DNA of 8,967 nucleotides, taken from assembly GCA_030748365.1 (NCBI GenBank), contig JASMME010000027.1:1640-10606 (forward strand), in the 5' to 3' direction. The first letter of the stretch is position 1, and each line of letters starts with the position of its first letter. Position numbers and translations under genes: made by a program. This document shows, in pieces, positions 1-6,966 of the stretch. The notes under the pieces are model-generated. The model searched no databases, was not told the DNA's origin, and worked only from the letters and a program-made list of their open reading frames with translations. The DNA is from Lutibacter sp. Its GTDB lineage: Bacteria > Bacteroidota > Bacteroidia > Flavobacteriales > Flavobacteriaceae.

Positions 1-194
1 GCAATTTCGTTGTAGAGGCGCTTCCACCGTACCATCTCATAGATGGTTTCAGCCACAAATTTACGGTCCCTGGCGCCCCATCTTTTGTCCCTTTTCAGGG
101 CTTTTTCTACCACTTTGTCAGCATAACTTCCCTCGTTAAACACTTGTTTGAGGGCCTCTATAACTGTATATACCAGGTTTCTGTGTAATCTCAT
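1..194 (-). CDS. RsmB/NOL1/NOP2-type rRNA cytosine-C5 methyltransferase, N-terminal fragment
   Basis: The frame opens at an ATG at 194-192 and runs off the left edge, so only 64 residues are visible (MRLHRNLVYTVIEALKQVFN at the start). The visible part is a helical, basic segment that includes GARDRKF (residues 40-46) and ETIYEMVRW (49-57). This matches the NusB-like RNA-binding domain that precedes the S-adenosylmethionine-dependent methylase domain in RsmB/Sun-type proteins; in the family such enzymes methylate cytosine C5 in rRNA. The catalytic domain with its two cysteines lies outside the window, so the exact target site cannot be given. The gene is divergent from recG, with 130 bp between the two start codons. 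A perfect -7 element lies 18 bp before the ATG, implying a very short leader. The family call rests on recognising the N-terminus only. Confidence 0.8.
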   Translation of the reverse strand, partial: MRLHRNLVYTVIEALKQVFNEGSYADKVVEKALKRDKRWGARDRKFVAETIYEMVRWKRLYNEI

Positions 195-212
195 CGCTTA
201 CTTTTGAGCTGG

Positions 213-220
213 CAAAGGTA
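213..220 (-). promoter_or_regulatory. Bacteroidota -7 promoter element of the methyltransferase gene
   Basis: Read on the minus strand the site is TACCTTTG, an exact match to the TAnnTTTG consensus. It ends 18 bp before the ATG at 194. I see no clear TTG -33 element 19-21 bp further upstream, so this is a half-supported promoter. Confidence 0.5.
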
Positions 221-277
221 ATCATTTAGCTGGTAATTTCTTTCAGATATAGATAAAGATAACCAGGCGTAGGGCTA

Positions 278-308
278 TTGTAGGTTGCTGGATGAATTAG
301 TATCTTCG
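278..308 (+). promoter_or_regulatory. Putative recG promoter (-33 TTG, -7 TATCTTCG)
   Basis: A TTG at 278-280 is followed after 20 bp by TATCTTCG at 301-308, one mismatch from TAnnTTTG. The spacing fits the 19-21 bp usual for Bacteroidota. The recG ATG lies 16 bp further on, so the leader would be about 10 nt. Confidence 0.45.
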
Positions 309-324
309 TACTTTGTGAAAAGCA

Positions 325-2427
325 ATGGCAATAAACCTATACACGGCAATTTCTTATCTCAAAGGGGTGGGGCCCAACCGGGCTGATCTACTCCGTTCGG
401 AATTGGGTATCCATACTTTTGCAGACCTGTTAAACCTGTATCCCAACCGGTACCTGGACAGAACGAGGTTTTGTAAGATTAACCAACTTTCTCAAAATTC
501 GTCAGAGGTTCAGATCATTGGGAAGATTACCGCAATTAGTAGTGTAAAACACAAGCGTGGCAGTCGTTTGGTAGCTACTTTTTCGGATGAGACTGGTACC
601 ATGGAATTGGTCTGGTTTCGTGGGGCCAAGTGGATCCGGGATTCGCTGAAATTACACACAGCCTATGTTATTTTCGGAAAAACAAACCATTTTCGCGGAC
701 AGTTTACCATGCCGCATCCAGAGATGGAATTACAAGAGGTTTTTAACAAAAGCCTTAGAAAAGCCATGCAGCCGATCTATCCTTCTACAGAGAAACTCAT
801 TGCCAAAGGAATTAGTAATCGGCTGATTTCAAAAATCGTACAGCACTTATTCGAAACATGTGAGGGGGCTTTTACAGAGACTTTGTCGGTACCGATCTTA
901 CAAGCCCAAGGCTTGGTCTCAAAAAGTGAGGCCTTGCTTAATATCCACTTTCCCAGAAGTCAAGAATTATTGACAGCCGCTCAGCAACGACTCAAGTTCG
1001 AAGAGTTGTTTTTTATACAGCTGCAACTGATCCGGAAAAAAATGGTGAGAAAGTACAAGGTAAAGGGCTTTGTATTTGAAAAGGTAGGGGGGTATTTCAA
1101 TGATTTTTATCAACACAAACTGCCTTTTTCATTGACCAACGCTCAGAAAAAAGTGCTTAAAGAAATACGAAAGGATGTAGCTTCTAAAGCGCAGATGAAC
1201 AGGCTATTACAAGGAGACGTTGGCTCTGGTAAAACCGTAGTTGCCCTGCTGACCATGCTTATAGCACTGGACAATGGTTTTCAGGCAGCCTTGATGGCGC
1301 CTACCGAGATCCTGGCTACACAACATTATAACTCTATTGTCTCCTTACTCGAAGGCATGGAGGTGTCGGTGAAGCTATTGACCGGCTCCACCAAATCAAA
1401 AGACCGCAAGATCTTACATACCGAGCTGTCCTCTGGAACCTTGCAGATACTGATTGGTACCCATGCCCTTATTGAAGACAAAGTGACGTTTAAGAACCTC
1501 GGCATCGCCATTATCGATGAGCAGCACCGTTTTGGCGTAGCCCAACGTGCCAAGATGTGGCAAAAAAATAGCCTGCCCCCTCATATCCTGGTTATGACAG
1601 CGACGCCCATACCGCGAACCCTGGCCATGAGTTTGTACGGAGACCTCGATATATCCCTAATTGATGAGTTGCCTCCGGGGAGAAAAGCGATCAAAACAGC
1701 CCATCGCTTTGATTCGCAGCGCCTGTCGGTATTTAAATTTTTAAAAGAAGAAATTGCCAAAGGACGGCAAGTCTACATCGTATACCCTTTGATCAATGAA
1801 TCTGAAGCCATGGATTACAAGGACCTGATGGATGGCTTTGAGAGTGTTTCCCGCGATTTTCCAAAGCCAGACTACCAGGTGAGCATCGTTCATGGCCAAA
1901 TGAAAGCTGATGCCAAGGCTTTTGAGATGGATCGTTTTCTAAAAGGTGAAACCCAGATTATGGTGGCCACAACGGTTATAGAAGTTGGGGTCAATATACC
2001 CAATGCCAGTGTGATGGTCATTGAAAGCGCTGAGCGTTTTGGTTTGTCCCAACTCCACCAGTTGCGGGGAAGGGTAGGCAGGGGTGCCAACCAAAGCTAC
2101 TGTATTCTGATGACCAGTTTTAAATTGTCTGCTGATGCCAAAGTCCGCCTGGATACTATGGTGAGGACTACGGATGGGTTTGACATTGCAGAGGTTGACC
2201 TACGATTAAGAGGTCCTGGAAATTTGATGGGTACCCAACAAAGTGGGGTGCTAAACCTTCGTATCGCAGACCTGGTAAAAGATGCCCAGCTCTTAAGTAC
2301 TGCCCGTAGCATAGCCCTCGAATTGTTGGCCATGGATCCCAACCTTGAACTGCCAGAAAACCGCCCGATTAAGACGGCCTATACCCTCCTTAATAAACCG
2401 GCAGCTGTCTGGTCAAATATCAGTTAA
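325..2427 (+). CDS. recG: ATP-dependent DNA helicase RecG
   Basis: RecG is a superfamily 2 helicase and double-strand translocase that reverses stalled replication forks and branch-migrates recombination intermediates in the cytoplasm. The 700-residue product is close to the E. coli length of about 693. The N-terminal wedge (OB-fold) domain occupies roughly residues 1-250 and begins with the helix-hairpin-helix-like YLKGVGPNRADLL. The motor follows: Walker A GDVGSGKT at 297-304, DEQH box at 398-401, motif III MTATPIPRT at 424-432, and motif VI QLRGRVGRG at 579-587. The C-terminal TDGFDIAEVDLRLRGPG segment is the RecG-specific helical hairpin region. All catalytic motifs are intact and nothing looks truncated. 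The start at 325 is the first ATG after the promoter match and gives the expected N-terminus. It is followed by a terminator-like hairpin, so co-transcription with pheT is probably limited. Confidence 0.97.
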   Translation: MAINLYTAISYLKGVGPNRADLLRSELGIHTFADLLNLYPNRYLDRTRFCKINQLSQNSSEVQIIGKITAISSVKHKRGSRLVATFSDETGTMELVWFRGAKWIRDSLKLHTAYVIFGKTNHFRGQFTMPHPEMELQEVFNKSLRKAMQPIYPSTEKLIAKGISNRLISKIVQHLFETCEGAFTETLSVPILQAQGLVSKSEALLNIHFPRSQELLTAAQQRLKFEELFFIQLQLIRKKMVRKYKVKGFVFEKVGGYFNDFYQHKLPFSLTNAQKKVLKEIRKDVASKAQMNRLLQGDVGSGKTVVALLTMLIALDNGFQAALMAPTEILATQHYNSIVSLLEGMEVSVKLLTGSTKSKDRKILHTELSSGTLQILIGTHALIEDKVTFKNLGIAIIDEQHRFGVAQRAKMWQKNSLPPHILVMTATPIPRTLAMSLYGDLDISLIDELPPGRKAIKTAHRFDSQRLSVFKFLKEEIAKGRQVYIVYPLINESEAMDYKDLMDGFESVSRDFPKPDYQVSIVHGQMKADAKAFEMDRFLKGETQIMVATTVIEVGVNIPNASVMVIESAERFGLSQLHQLRGRVGRGANQSYCILMTSFKLSADAKVRLDTMVRTTDGFDIAEVDLRLRGPGNLMGTQQSGVLNLRIADLVKDAQLLSTARSIALELLAMDPNLELPENRPIKTAYTLLNKPAAVWSNIS

Positions 2428-2470
2428 TTTTCTGAGATGACTTTGCCAAATAAGACCCCTGAATAAAACA

Positions 2471-2506
2471 TAGATTGAGCCTGCCTTAATCTAACTAGGA
2501 TTTTTT
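2471..2506 (+). terminator. Probable recG terminator hairpin
   Basis: TAGATTGAG (2471-2479) pairs with CTTAATCTA (2485-2493) over nine positions, with one G-T wobble and a CCTGC loop. A T6 run follows at 2501-2506 after a 7-nt gap. The gap and the A/T-rich stem make it a moderate rather than strong intrinsic terminator. The last T of the run is the first base of the pheT -7 box. Confidence 0.45.
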
Positions 2507-2513
2507 AACTTTG
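2506..2513 (+). promoter_or_regulatory. -7 element of the pheT promoter
   Basis: TAACTTTG is a perfect TAnnTTTG match, 135 bp before the pheT start. No TTG lies at the expected 19-21 bp upstream. Transcription would begin near 2519, leaving an unusually long leader of about 130 nt. Confidence 0.5.
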
Positions 2514-2518
2514 CATCT

Positions 2519-2648
2519 TTGGGAAAGACATTGATTGGGCCGATGTTTCTCGGGTATCCATGCGCAAGCATAGGCTGAGACTGGCTAAACAATTGCGGGC
2601 ATTCCGCAGACAAGTCTGACCGACTTAAGTAATATAAGCAAGAAATAG
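2519..2648 (+). promoter_or_regulatory. Structured pheT leader, possible cis-regulatory RNA
   Basis: Three hairpins stand in a row. The first is CCATGC (2558-2563), a GCAA tetraloop (2564-2567) and GCAT-A-GG (2568-2574, bulged A). It can be extended by TCTC 2548-2551 with GAGA 2577-2580, GGCC 2538-2541 with GGCT 2583-2586, and ATTG 2534-2537 with CAAT 2590-2593. The second is TGCGG/CCGCA (2594-2598, 2604-2608). The third is AAGTC/GACTT (2612-2616, 2622-2626). An alternative pseudoknot is possible: CCGA 2540-2543 with TCGG 2550-2553, and its loop bases GTTTC 2545-2549 with GAGAC 2577-2581. I recognise no known riboswitch family. A regulatory role for pheT is inferred from position only. Confidence 0.35.
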
Positions 2649-5078
2649 ATGAAAATATCGTACAATTGGTTACAGCAGTTTTTAAAAGTCGACTGGGAAG
2701 CTGACAAAACAGGGACACTGCTGACCGATTTAGGGCTGGAGGTAGAAGGTATCGAAACCGTTGAATCCGTAAAAGGGAGTTTGGCTGGCGTAGTTGTCGG
2801 AAAGGTTTTGACTTGTTCCCAACATCCCAATGCAGATCGATTGAAAGTGACCACAGTAGATATTGGTGCGGAAACTCCCTTATCCATTGTTTGTGGTGCA
2901 CCCAATGTAGCAGCAGGTCAAATGGTGCCGGTGGCCACCATTGGTACAACCCTGTATGATGACAAAGGAACCGCTTTTAAAATCAAAAAAGGAAAGATTA
3001 GGGGGGAGGCAAGTCACGGAATGATTTGTGCTGAGGATGAATTAGGCCTTGGTACCAGCCATGAAGGCATCATGGTGCTCGACGAGACCCTAGTGCCTGG
3101 TACGCCTGCGGCCGAGGTCTTTGCTATTGAGGTTGACCAGGTTTTTGATATTGGTTTGACTCCCAACCGGGCCGATGCCATGAGTCACCTGGGGACTGCC
3201 CGTGAATTACGTGCTGGACTGTTGCAACACGATACGACCCTTGAGCTGATTACCCCATCGGTAAGCAACTTTCACGTGGATGACAGAACCCTGAAGATAG
3301 ACATAGAGGTCATAGATGAAGAAAGGGCACCCAGGTATATGGGGCTTACCATTTCAGAGGTTGTAGTTAAGGATTCTCCCGATTGGATACAACAGCGATT
3401 ACGGGCCATTGGACTCACACCCCTCAACAACATTGTAGATATCACCAATTACGTATTGCATGAACTCGGACAGCCCTTGCACGCTTTCGATGCAACCAGT
3501 ATCAAAGGGAACAAAGTATTGGTAAAAACCCTGCCTTCTGGCACCAAATTTACCACCCTTGACGGGGTAGAAAGGACCTTGCATGAAGAGGACCTTATGA
3601 TATGTAACGGACAGGAGACGCCCATGTGTATCGCTGGTGTATACGGAGGCATGCATTCGGGTATCACAGCAGGTACCACAGAGATTTTTTTAGAGAGTGC
3701 CTATTTTGATCCGGTCGCTATCAGGAAGACCGCCAAAAGACATGGTTTGCACACGGATGCTTCTTTTAGATTTGAGCGGGGCATTGATCCCAATATCACT
3801 GAGTATGCCCTGAAAAGGGCTGCGAATCTGATTGTTGAGATCGCTGGAGGGAAAGTGGCTTCAGAGATTGTTGACCTGTATCCGACCAAAATTGAAGATT
3901 CCCAGGTTTTTCTGTCTTTCGAGCGTATGGACCGATTGATAGGTACGGAAATTCCCAGGGAAACAGTCAAAAACATACTGGCATCGTTAGACATCAAACT
4001 CAACAGCGTAACCGAAGGCGGGCTGGGGCTCACTGTACCTTCTTATAGAAACGATGTTACCAGACAGGTTGATGTCATAGAAGAGATTTTACGGGTATAT
4101 GGCTATAACAATGTGGAATTTTCTCAAAAATTAAATGCCTCAATTGCAGATTCTAGTGAGGGTGATATCAAGTTGGAAAACATTGTTGCCAACCAGTTGG
4201 TATCACAGGGTTTTAACGAAATAATGTCCAATTCCCTTACCAAGCCAGCTTATGCATCGCGCTCAGCCGCCATTGATGAAACCCAACATGTAAAGATGCT
4301 AAACCCGCTGAGTAATGACCTGAGCGTACTCCGCCAGTCCCTGTTGTTTGGAGGCTTAGAGTCGGTGATATACAATATCAATCGCAAAAACAATTCTTTG
4401 AAATTTTTTGAGTTCGGAAAATCATACCGTTATATAGCACAGGATTATGTTGAGCAAAAGCACCTGGGTTTGTTCGTTACTGGTGATAGGGATACCGCCC
4501 ATTGGAATATGAAAACGAGAACGACTGATTTCTTCTACCTAAAAGGAGTGGTAACGGCTATTTTTAGCCGTTTGGGTATCCGAGAAGTAAAGACCCGTCC
4601 TACTGTCAACGATGTTTTTTCAGAAGGAATTAGTCTTTGTTTGGGAAAGCATGTATTGGTTGAACTCGGTGCTGTCAAACAGTCAATATTAAAAGAATTT
4701 GGTATCAAACAACCGGTGTTGTTTGCAGATTTTAATTGGGAACAGGTAGGCCAATTAGGGGGAAGATCACAGATTTTGATTTCCCCCCTGGCAAAATTCC
4801 CTGCGGTAAAACGGGACCTGGCACTATTGGTCGATCAGCAGGTTAGTTTTGACGATCTTTACCAGCTGGCTTTTCAAACAGAGAAAAAGCACCTAAAGGA
4901 GGTGTCCTTGTTTGATGTGTATGAAGGTGATAAACTGCCTGATGGCAAGAAATCCTATGCACTTAGTTTTTTGCTGCAGGATAAGAATAAAACCCTGAAC
5001 GATAAGCAAATAGATAAGATAATGGTTAAGTTCCAACAAGCCTTTCAGAAAAAGGTAGGGGCTACCTTGCGTTCCTAA
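2649..5078 (+). CDS. pheT: Phenylalanine--tRNA ligase beta subunit PheT
   Basis: PheT pairs with PheS in an alpha2-beta2 cytoplasmic enzyme that charges tRNA-Phe; the beta chain binds tRNA and edits misacylated Tyr-tRNA-Phe. The 809 residues match the family length of about 800. Domains in order: a short N-terminal domain; an OB-fold EMAP/tRNA-binding domain at about 42-155 (VVVGKVLTCSQHPNADRLKV); the B3/B4 editing domain at about 215-395, ending with the FRFERGIDP signature at 373-381; B5 at about 415-488 (VPSYRNDV, EEILRVYGY); a catalytic-like core; and a C-terminal FDX-ACB anticodon-binding domain at 711-809 (SPLAKFPAVKRDLALLVD). The ATG at 2649 gives the standard MKISYNWLQQFL start. There is no pheS beside it, so the two subunits must be coordinated from separate loci. 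It has a long structured leader upstream and a strong terminator downstream. Confidence 0.98.
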   Translation: MKISYNWLQQFLKVDWEADKTGTLLTDLGLEVEGIETVESVKGSLAGVVVGKVLTCSQHPNADRLKVTTVDIGAETPLSIVCGAPNVAAGQMVPVATIGTTLYDDKGTAFKIKKGKIRGEASHGMICAEDELGLGTSHEGIMVLDETLVPGTPAAEVFAIEVDQVFDIGLTPNRADAMSHLGTARELRAGLLQHDTTLELITPSVSNFHVDDRTLKIDIEVIDEERAPRYMGLTISEVVVKDSPDWIQQRLRAIGLTPLNNIVDITNYVLHELGQPLHAFDATSIKGNKVLVKTLPSGTKFTTLDGVERTLHEEDLMICNGQETPMCIAGVYGGMHSGITAGTTEIFLESAYFDPVAIRKTAKRHGLHTDASFRFERGIDPNITEYALKRAANLIVEIAGGKVASEIVDLYPTKIEDSQVFLSFERMDRLIGTEIPRETVKNILASLDIKLNSVTEGGLGLTVPSYRNDVTRQVDVIEEILRVYGYNNVEFSQKLNASIADSSEGDIKLENIVANQLVSQGFNEIMSNSLTKPAYASRSAAIDETQHVKMLNPLSNDLSVLRQSLLFGGLESVIYNINRKNNSLKFFEFGKSYRYIAQDYVEQKHLGLFVTGDRDTAHWNMKTRTTDFFYLKGVVTAIFSRLGIREVKTRPTVNDVFSEGISLCLGKHVLVELGAVKQSILKEFGIKQPVLFADFNWEQVGQLGGRSQILISPLAKFPAVKRDLALLVDQQVSFDDLYQLAFQTEKKHLKEVSLFDVYEGDKLPDGKKSYALSFLLQDKNKTLNDKQIDKIMVKFQQAFQKKVGATLRS

Positions 5079-5103
5079 AGAACCCACTTGGTAAAATTTG
5101 ATT

Positions 5104-5143
5104 CAAAAGCCTTTAGCATTTCTAAAGGCTTTTGTTATTTTTG
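5104..5143 (+). terminator. Strong intrinsic terminator of pheT
   Basis: CAAAAGCCTTTAG (5104-5116) and CTAAAGGCTTTTG (5122-5134) form a perfect 13-bp stem around a CATTT loop. TTATTTTT follows directly at 5135-5142. The A-run before the stem means it could work in both directions. It lies 26 bp past the pheT stop. Confidence 0.85.
5136..5143 (+). promoter_or_regulatory. -7 element of the pyrD promoter, embedded in the pheT terminator
   Basis: TATTTTTG matches TAnnTTTG exactly and lies 14 bp before the pyrD ATG, giving a leader of under 10 nt. It is made from the T-run of the preceding terminator. No good -33 TTG is present; that position falls inside the terminator stem. Confidence 0.45.
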
Positions 5144-5157
5144 CACAAACCAGCACC

Positions 5158-6192
5158 ATGTATAAAACCATCATTCGGCCTTTACTGTTTCTTGTTGATC
5201 CTGAGAAGATACACCGGATAACCAGTCGTTTGCTGATTTTGTTACTTCGTATACCCTTCCTTCCTTCTTTGCTCAGGCGTTTGTATACGGTACAAGACCC
5301 CAGACTGGAGCGCAAGCTTTGGGGATTGACCTTTAAGAATCCTGTTGGTCTGGCCGCCGGTTTTGACAAGAATGCAGACTTATATCCAGCCTTGGCAACC
5401 CTTGGTTTTGGTTTTATAGAGATTGGTACCGTAACTCCGAGACCTCAGGCAGGGAATCCTACAAAAAGGTTGTTTAGGTTGGAGGCAGACAAAGGGCTCA
5501 TCAATCGAATGGGTTTTAACAATGACGGATTGGAAAAGGTGGTGGAAGCCTTGAAAAACCATAAGAGTCCGTTGATTATTGGTGGTAACATTGGTAAAAA
5601 TACAGATACGGCACCTGAGGATTATACCCGGGATTACTTGGAATGTTTTTACGCCCTACATCCCTATGTCGATTATTTTGTCTTGAATGTCAGTTGTCCG
5701 AATGTGGGCAGTCATCAAAAACTGACAGATAAAGCCTACCTGCGCACGCTGATTACCGATGTACAGCAGGCCAATAGTAGCTTCGCTACGCAAAAACCAA
5801 TCCTGTTAAAAATAGCCCCTGATTTGAATCGCATTCAGCTGGATGAAATCATTGAACTGGTACAGGAAACCCGTTTGGAAGGTGTTATTGCTACCAATAC
5901 CTCGGTCAGTAGGGATGGGCTGAATACAACCAAAGAAACCCTTGATAGCATTGGAAATGGTGGCCTCAGTGGTGCGCCTGTCAGGGAGCGCAGTACGGAA
6001 GTTATCAGGTACTTGGCCGCTACATCGAACAAATCTTTTACCATCATAGGGGTTGGGGGTGTTGACTCTGCTGAAGCCGCCTTGGAAAAATTAGAAGCAG
6101 GGGCAGATTTAGTACAGGTATATACCGGGTTTGTCTATGAAGGTCCCTCTTTGATAAAGCAGATCAATAAATCCCTGTTAAAAGTACAGTAG
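5158..6192 (+). CDS. pyrD: Dihydroorotate dehydrogenase, quinone-type (class 2)
   Basis: PyrD oxidises dihydroorotate to orotate in pyrimidine synthesis; class 2 enzymes sit on the inner face of the cytoplasmic membrane and pass electrons from FMN to quinone. The ATG at 5158 gives 344 residues, the usual class 2 length. Residues 1-45 form the amphipathic helical quinone-tunnel domain (IIRPLLFLVDPEKIHR). The TIM barrel follows, with AAGFDKNA at 66-73, the TPRPQAGNP loop at 93-101, RMGFNN at 117-122, NIGKNTDT at 144-151, NVSCPN at 177-182, KIAPDL at 218-223, ATNTS at 245-249, GGLSG at 268-272 and the FMN phosphate site IGVGGV at 297-302. The position of the catalytic serine in this class is Cys180 here, as in class 1 enzymes. 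The N-terminal domain nevertheless marks it as class 2. An upstream in-frame TTG at 5098 is unlikely, because the terminator would then lie inside the gene. Confidence 0.95.
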   Translation: MYKTIIRPLLFLVDPEKIHRITSRLLILLLRIPFLPSLLRRLYTVQDPRLERKLWGLTFKNPVGLAAGFDKNADLYPALATLGFGFIEIGTVTPRPQAGNPTKRLFRLEADKGLINRMGFNNDGLEKVVEALKNHKSPLIIGGNIGKNTDTAPEDYTRDYLECFYALHPYVDYFVLNVSCPNVGSHQKLTDKAYLRTLITDVQQANSSFATQKPILLKIAPDLNRIQLDEIIELVQETRLEGVIATNTSVSRDGLNTTKETLDSIGNGGLSGAPVRERSTEVIRYLAATSNKSFTIIGVGGVDSAEAALEKLEAGADLVQVYTGFVYEGPSLIKQINKSLLKVQ

Positions 6193-6202
6193 GTGTTTTT
6201 CC

Positions 6203-6219
6203 TAACGGTTCAACCGTTA
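6203..6219. repeat. 17-bp near-perfect palindrome at the pyrD / DUF1643 convergent junction
   Basis: TAACGGTT and AACCGTTA flank a single central C. It lies 10 bp past the pyrD stop and about 30 bp past the DUF1643 stop. There is no T-run on either side in the direction of either gene, so it is not a standard terminator. It could be a weak shared terminator or a protein-binding dyad. Confidence 0.4.
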
Positions 6220-6250
6220 CACTCCATCTATAGAGCTGATAATAAAGTCA

Positions 6251-6796
6251 TTACAACCTCTTTTTTAGGTAAGCTTCCATGTCAAAATCGATCAGCGGAT
6301 TTTCTCTTTTTTTGTATAAGGGGTGACTGGGATGTCCTCTTTTCGTAGGTTTTCCAATAATTTTCCAATGTAGATTCTCTTCCTTTAAAATTTCGTAAAT
6401 GCCTATTAAGCAATTTTTTAAATAAGCCCTGCTGTCAATTAGGTTTCCCCAGGCAAGCCAAACAGTTTCTATGTTTAGCGCTTTGATGGAGTCGTAGATC
6501 ATTTGACAATTGACAGCGGCATCAGCCTTGTTCACCGCCTGGTCCAAGGCAGCAGGGTCTGTAGCTCTTTGTGGGTAGATATTGTACATGGCCCAACCGT
6601 CAAATCCGTTATAATCGGCAATTCTTTTGACCGACCGTATGGTATTATCAGGTTTTTCTGGACTGGCTGTACTTGGATTGACCCCTATACAAGCGATGAT
6701 TTTTTTACCTTTTTGACCCAAAACAAACCGGTTGGTATTCTCTGGATTGCTATGGTATAGCCAGGTTGTTTTCTTATTGATCGACGCTTTATCCAT
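6251..6796 (-). CDS. DUF1643 domain protein, unknown function
   Basis: The 181-residue product covers a whole DUF1643 domain with no signal peptide or membrane segment, so it is likely cytoplasmic. Family hallmarks visible: a conserved N-terminal WLYHSNPENTNRFVLG, the CIGVNPSTASPEKPDNT block (about 36-52), MYNIYPQRATDP (about 70-81), VWLAWGN (about 111-117) and the terminal GHPSHPLYKK (about 154-163). The clustered Asn, Ser, Asp, Arg and His residues look like an active site, but no reaction is established for the family to my knowledge. The ATG at 6796 is the only workable start: the in-frame TTG further up is cut off by a TAA. It is convergent with pyrD. A perfect -7 element lies about 130 bp upstream, so it may have a long leader, or it may be read from the lipoprotein gene. 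Confidence 0.85.
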   Translation of the reverse strand: MDKASINKKTTWLYHSNPENTNRFVLGQKGKKIIACIGVNPSTASPEKPDNTIRSVKRIADYNGFDGWAMYNIYPQRATDPAALDQAVNKADAAVNCQMIYDSIKALNIETVWLAWGNLIDSRAYLKNCLIGIYEILKEENLHWKIIGKPTKRGHPSHPLYKKRENPLIDFDMEAYLKKRL

Positions 6797-6925
6797 AGGT
6801 TGTTGTGCCTGTATATTTTACGGTGATTTCCTAGTCAATTCCTCCAGTACAGCGAACAATGGCTTGGAGGTGTAGTAAATGGCTAAATCTAATAAATTCT
6901 TTAAATGAGGCTTTTTGTTCAATGA

Positions 6926-6933
6926 CAAATATA
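6926..6933 (-). promoter_or_regulatory. -7 element upstream of the DUF1643 gene
   Basis: On the minus strand the site reads TATATTTG, an exact TAnnTTTG match, about 130 bp before the DUF1643 ATG. No TTG is found 19-21 bp upstream. With A/T-rich DNA such matches arise by chance, so confidence is low. Confidence 0.3.
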
Positions 6934-6966
6934 CGGGTAGCTGCTGAAAGATGTCCTAAGAAAGTG

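Noticed and set aside
207..233. Direct repeat AGCTGG spaced 21 bp in the methyltransferase / recG divergent region
   Set aside because: Six bases is too short to separate from chance, and the flanks do not match well.
2537..2586. Fluoride (crcB) riboswitch upstream of pheT
   Set aside because: GATG and the pseudoknot topology are present, but the invariant CTGATG junction is not, and the downstream gene does not fit.
2519..2648. tRNA, TPP riboswitch or T-box in the pheT leader
   Set aside because: There is no T-loop or acceptor-type closing stem for a tRNA. A CTGAGA is present but the TPP element ACCTGAT is missing. No T-box sequence or terminator follows.
2491..2949. 152-codon open frame on the minus strand over the pheT leader and 5' end
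   Set aside because: It is mostly antisense to well-conserved pheT codons, and its translation is rich in Trp, His, Pro and Ser with no domain; it is a shadow.
5098..5157. In-frame TTG that would lengthen PyrD by 20 residues
   Set aside because: The extension would be encoded by the pheT terminator hairpin, and the ATG at 5158 gives the standard PyrD N-terminus just after a -7 element.
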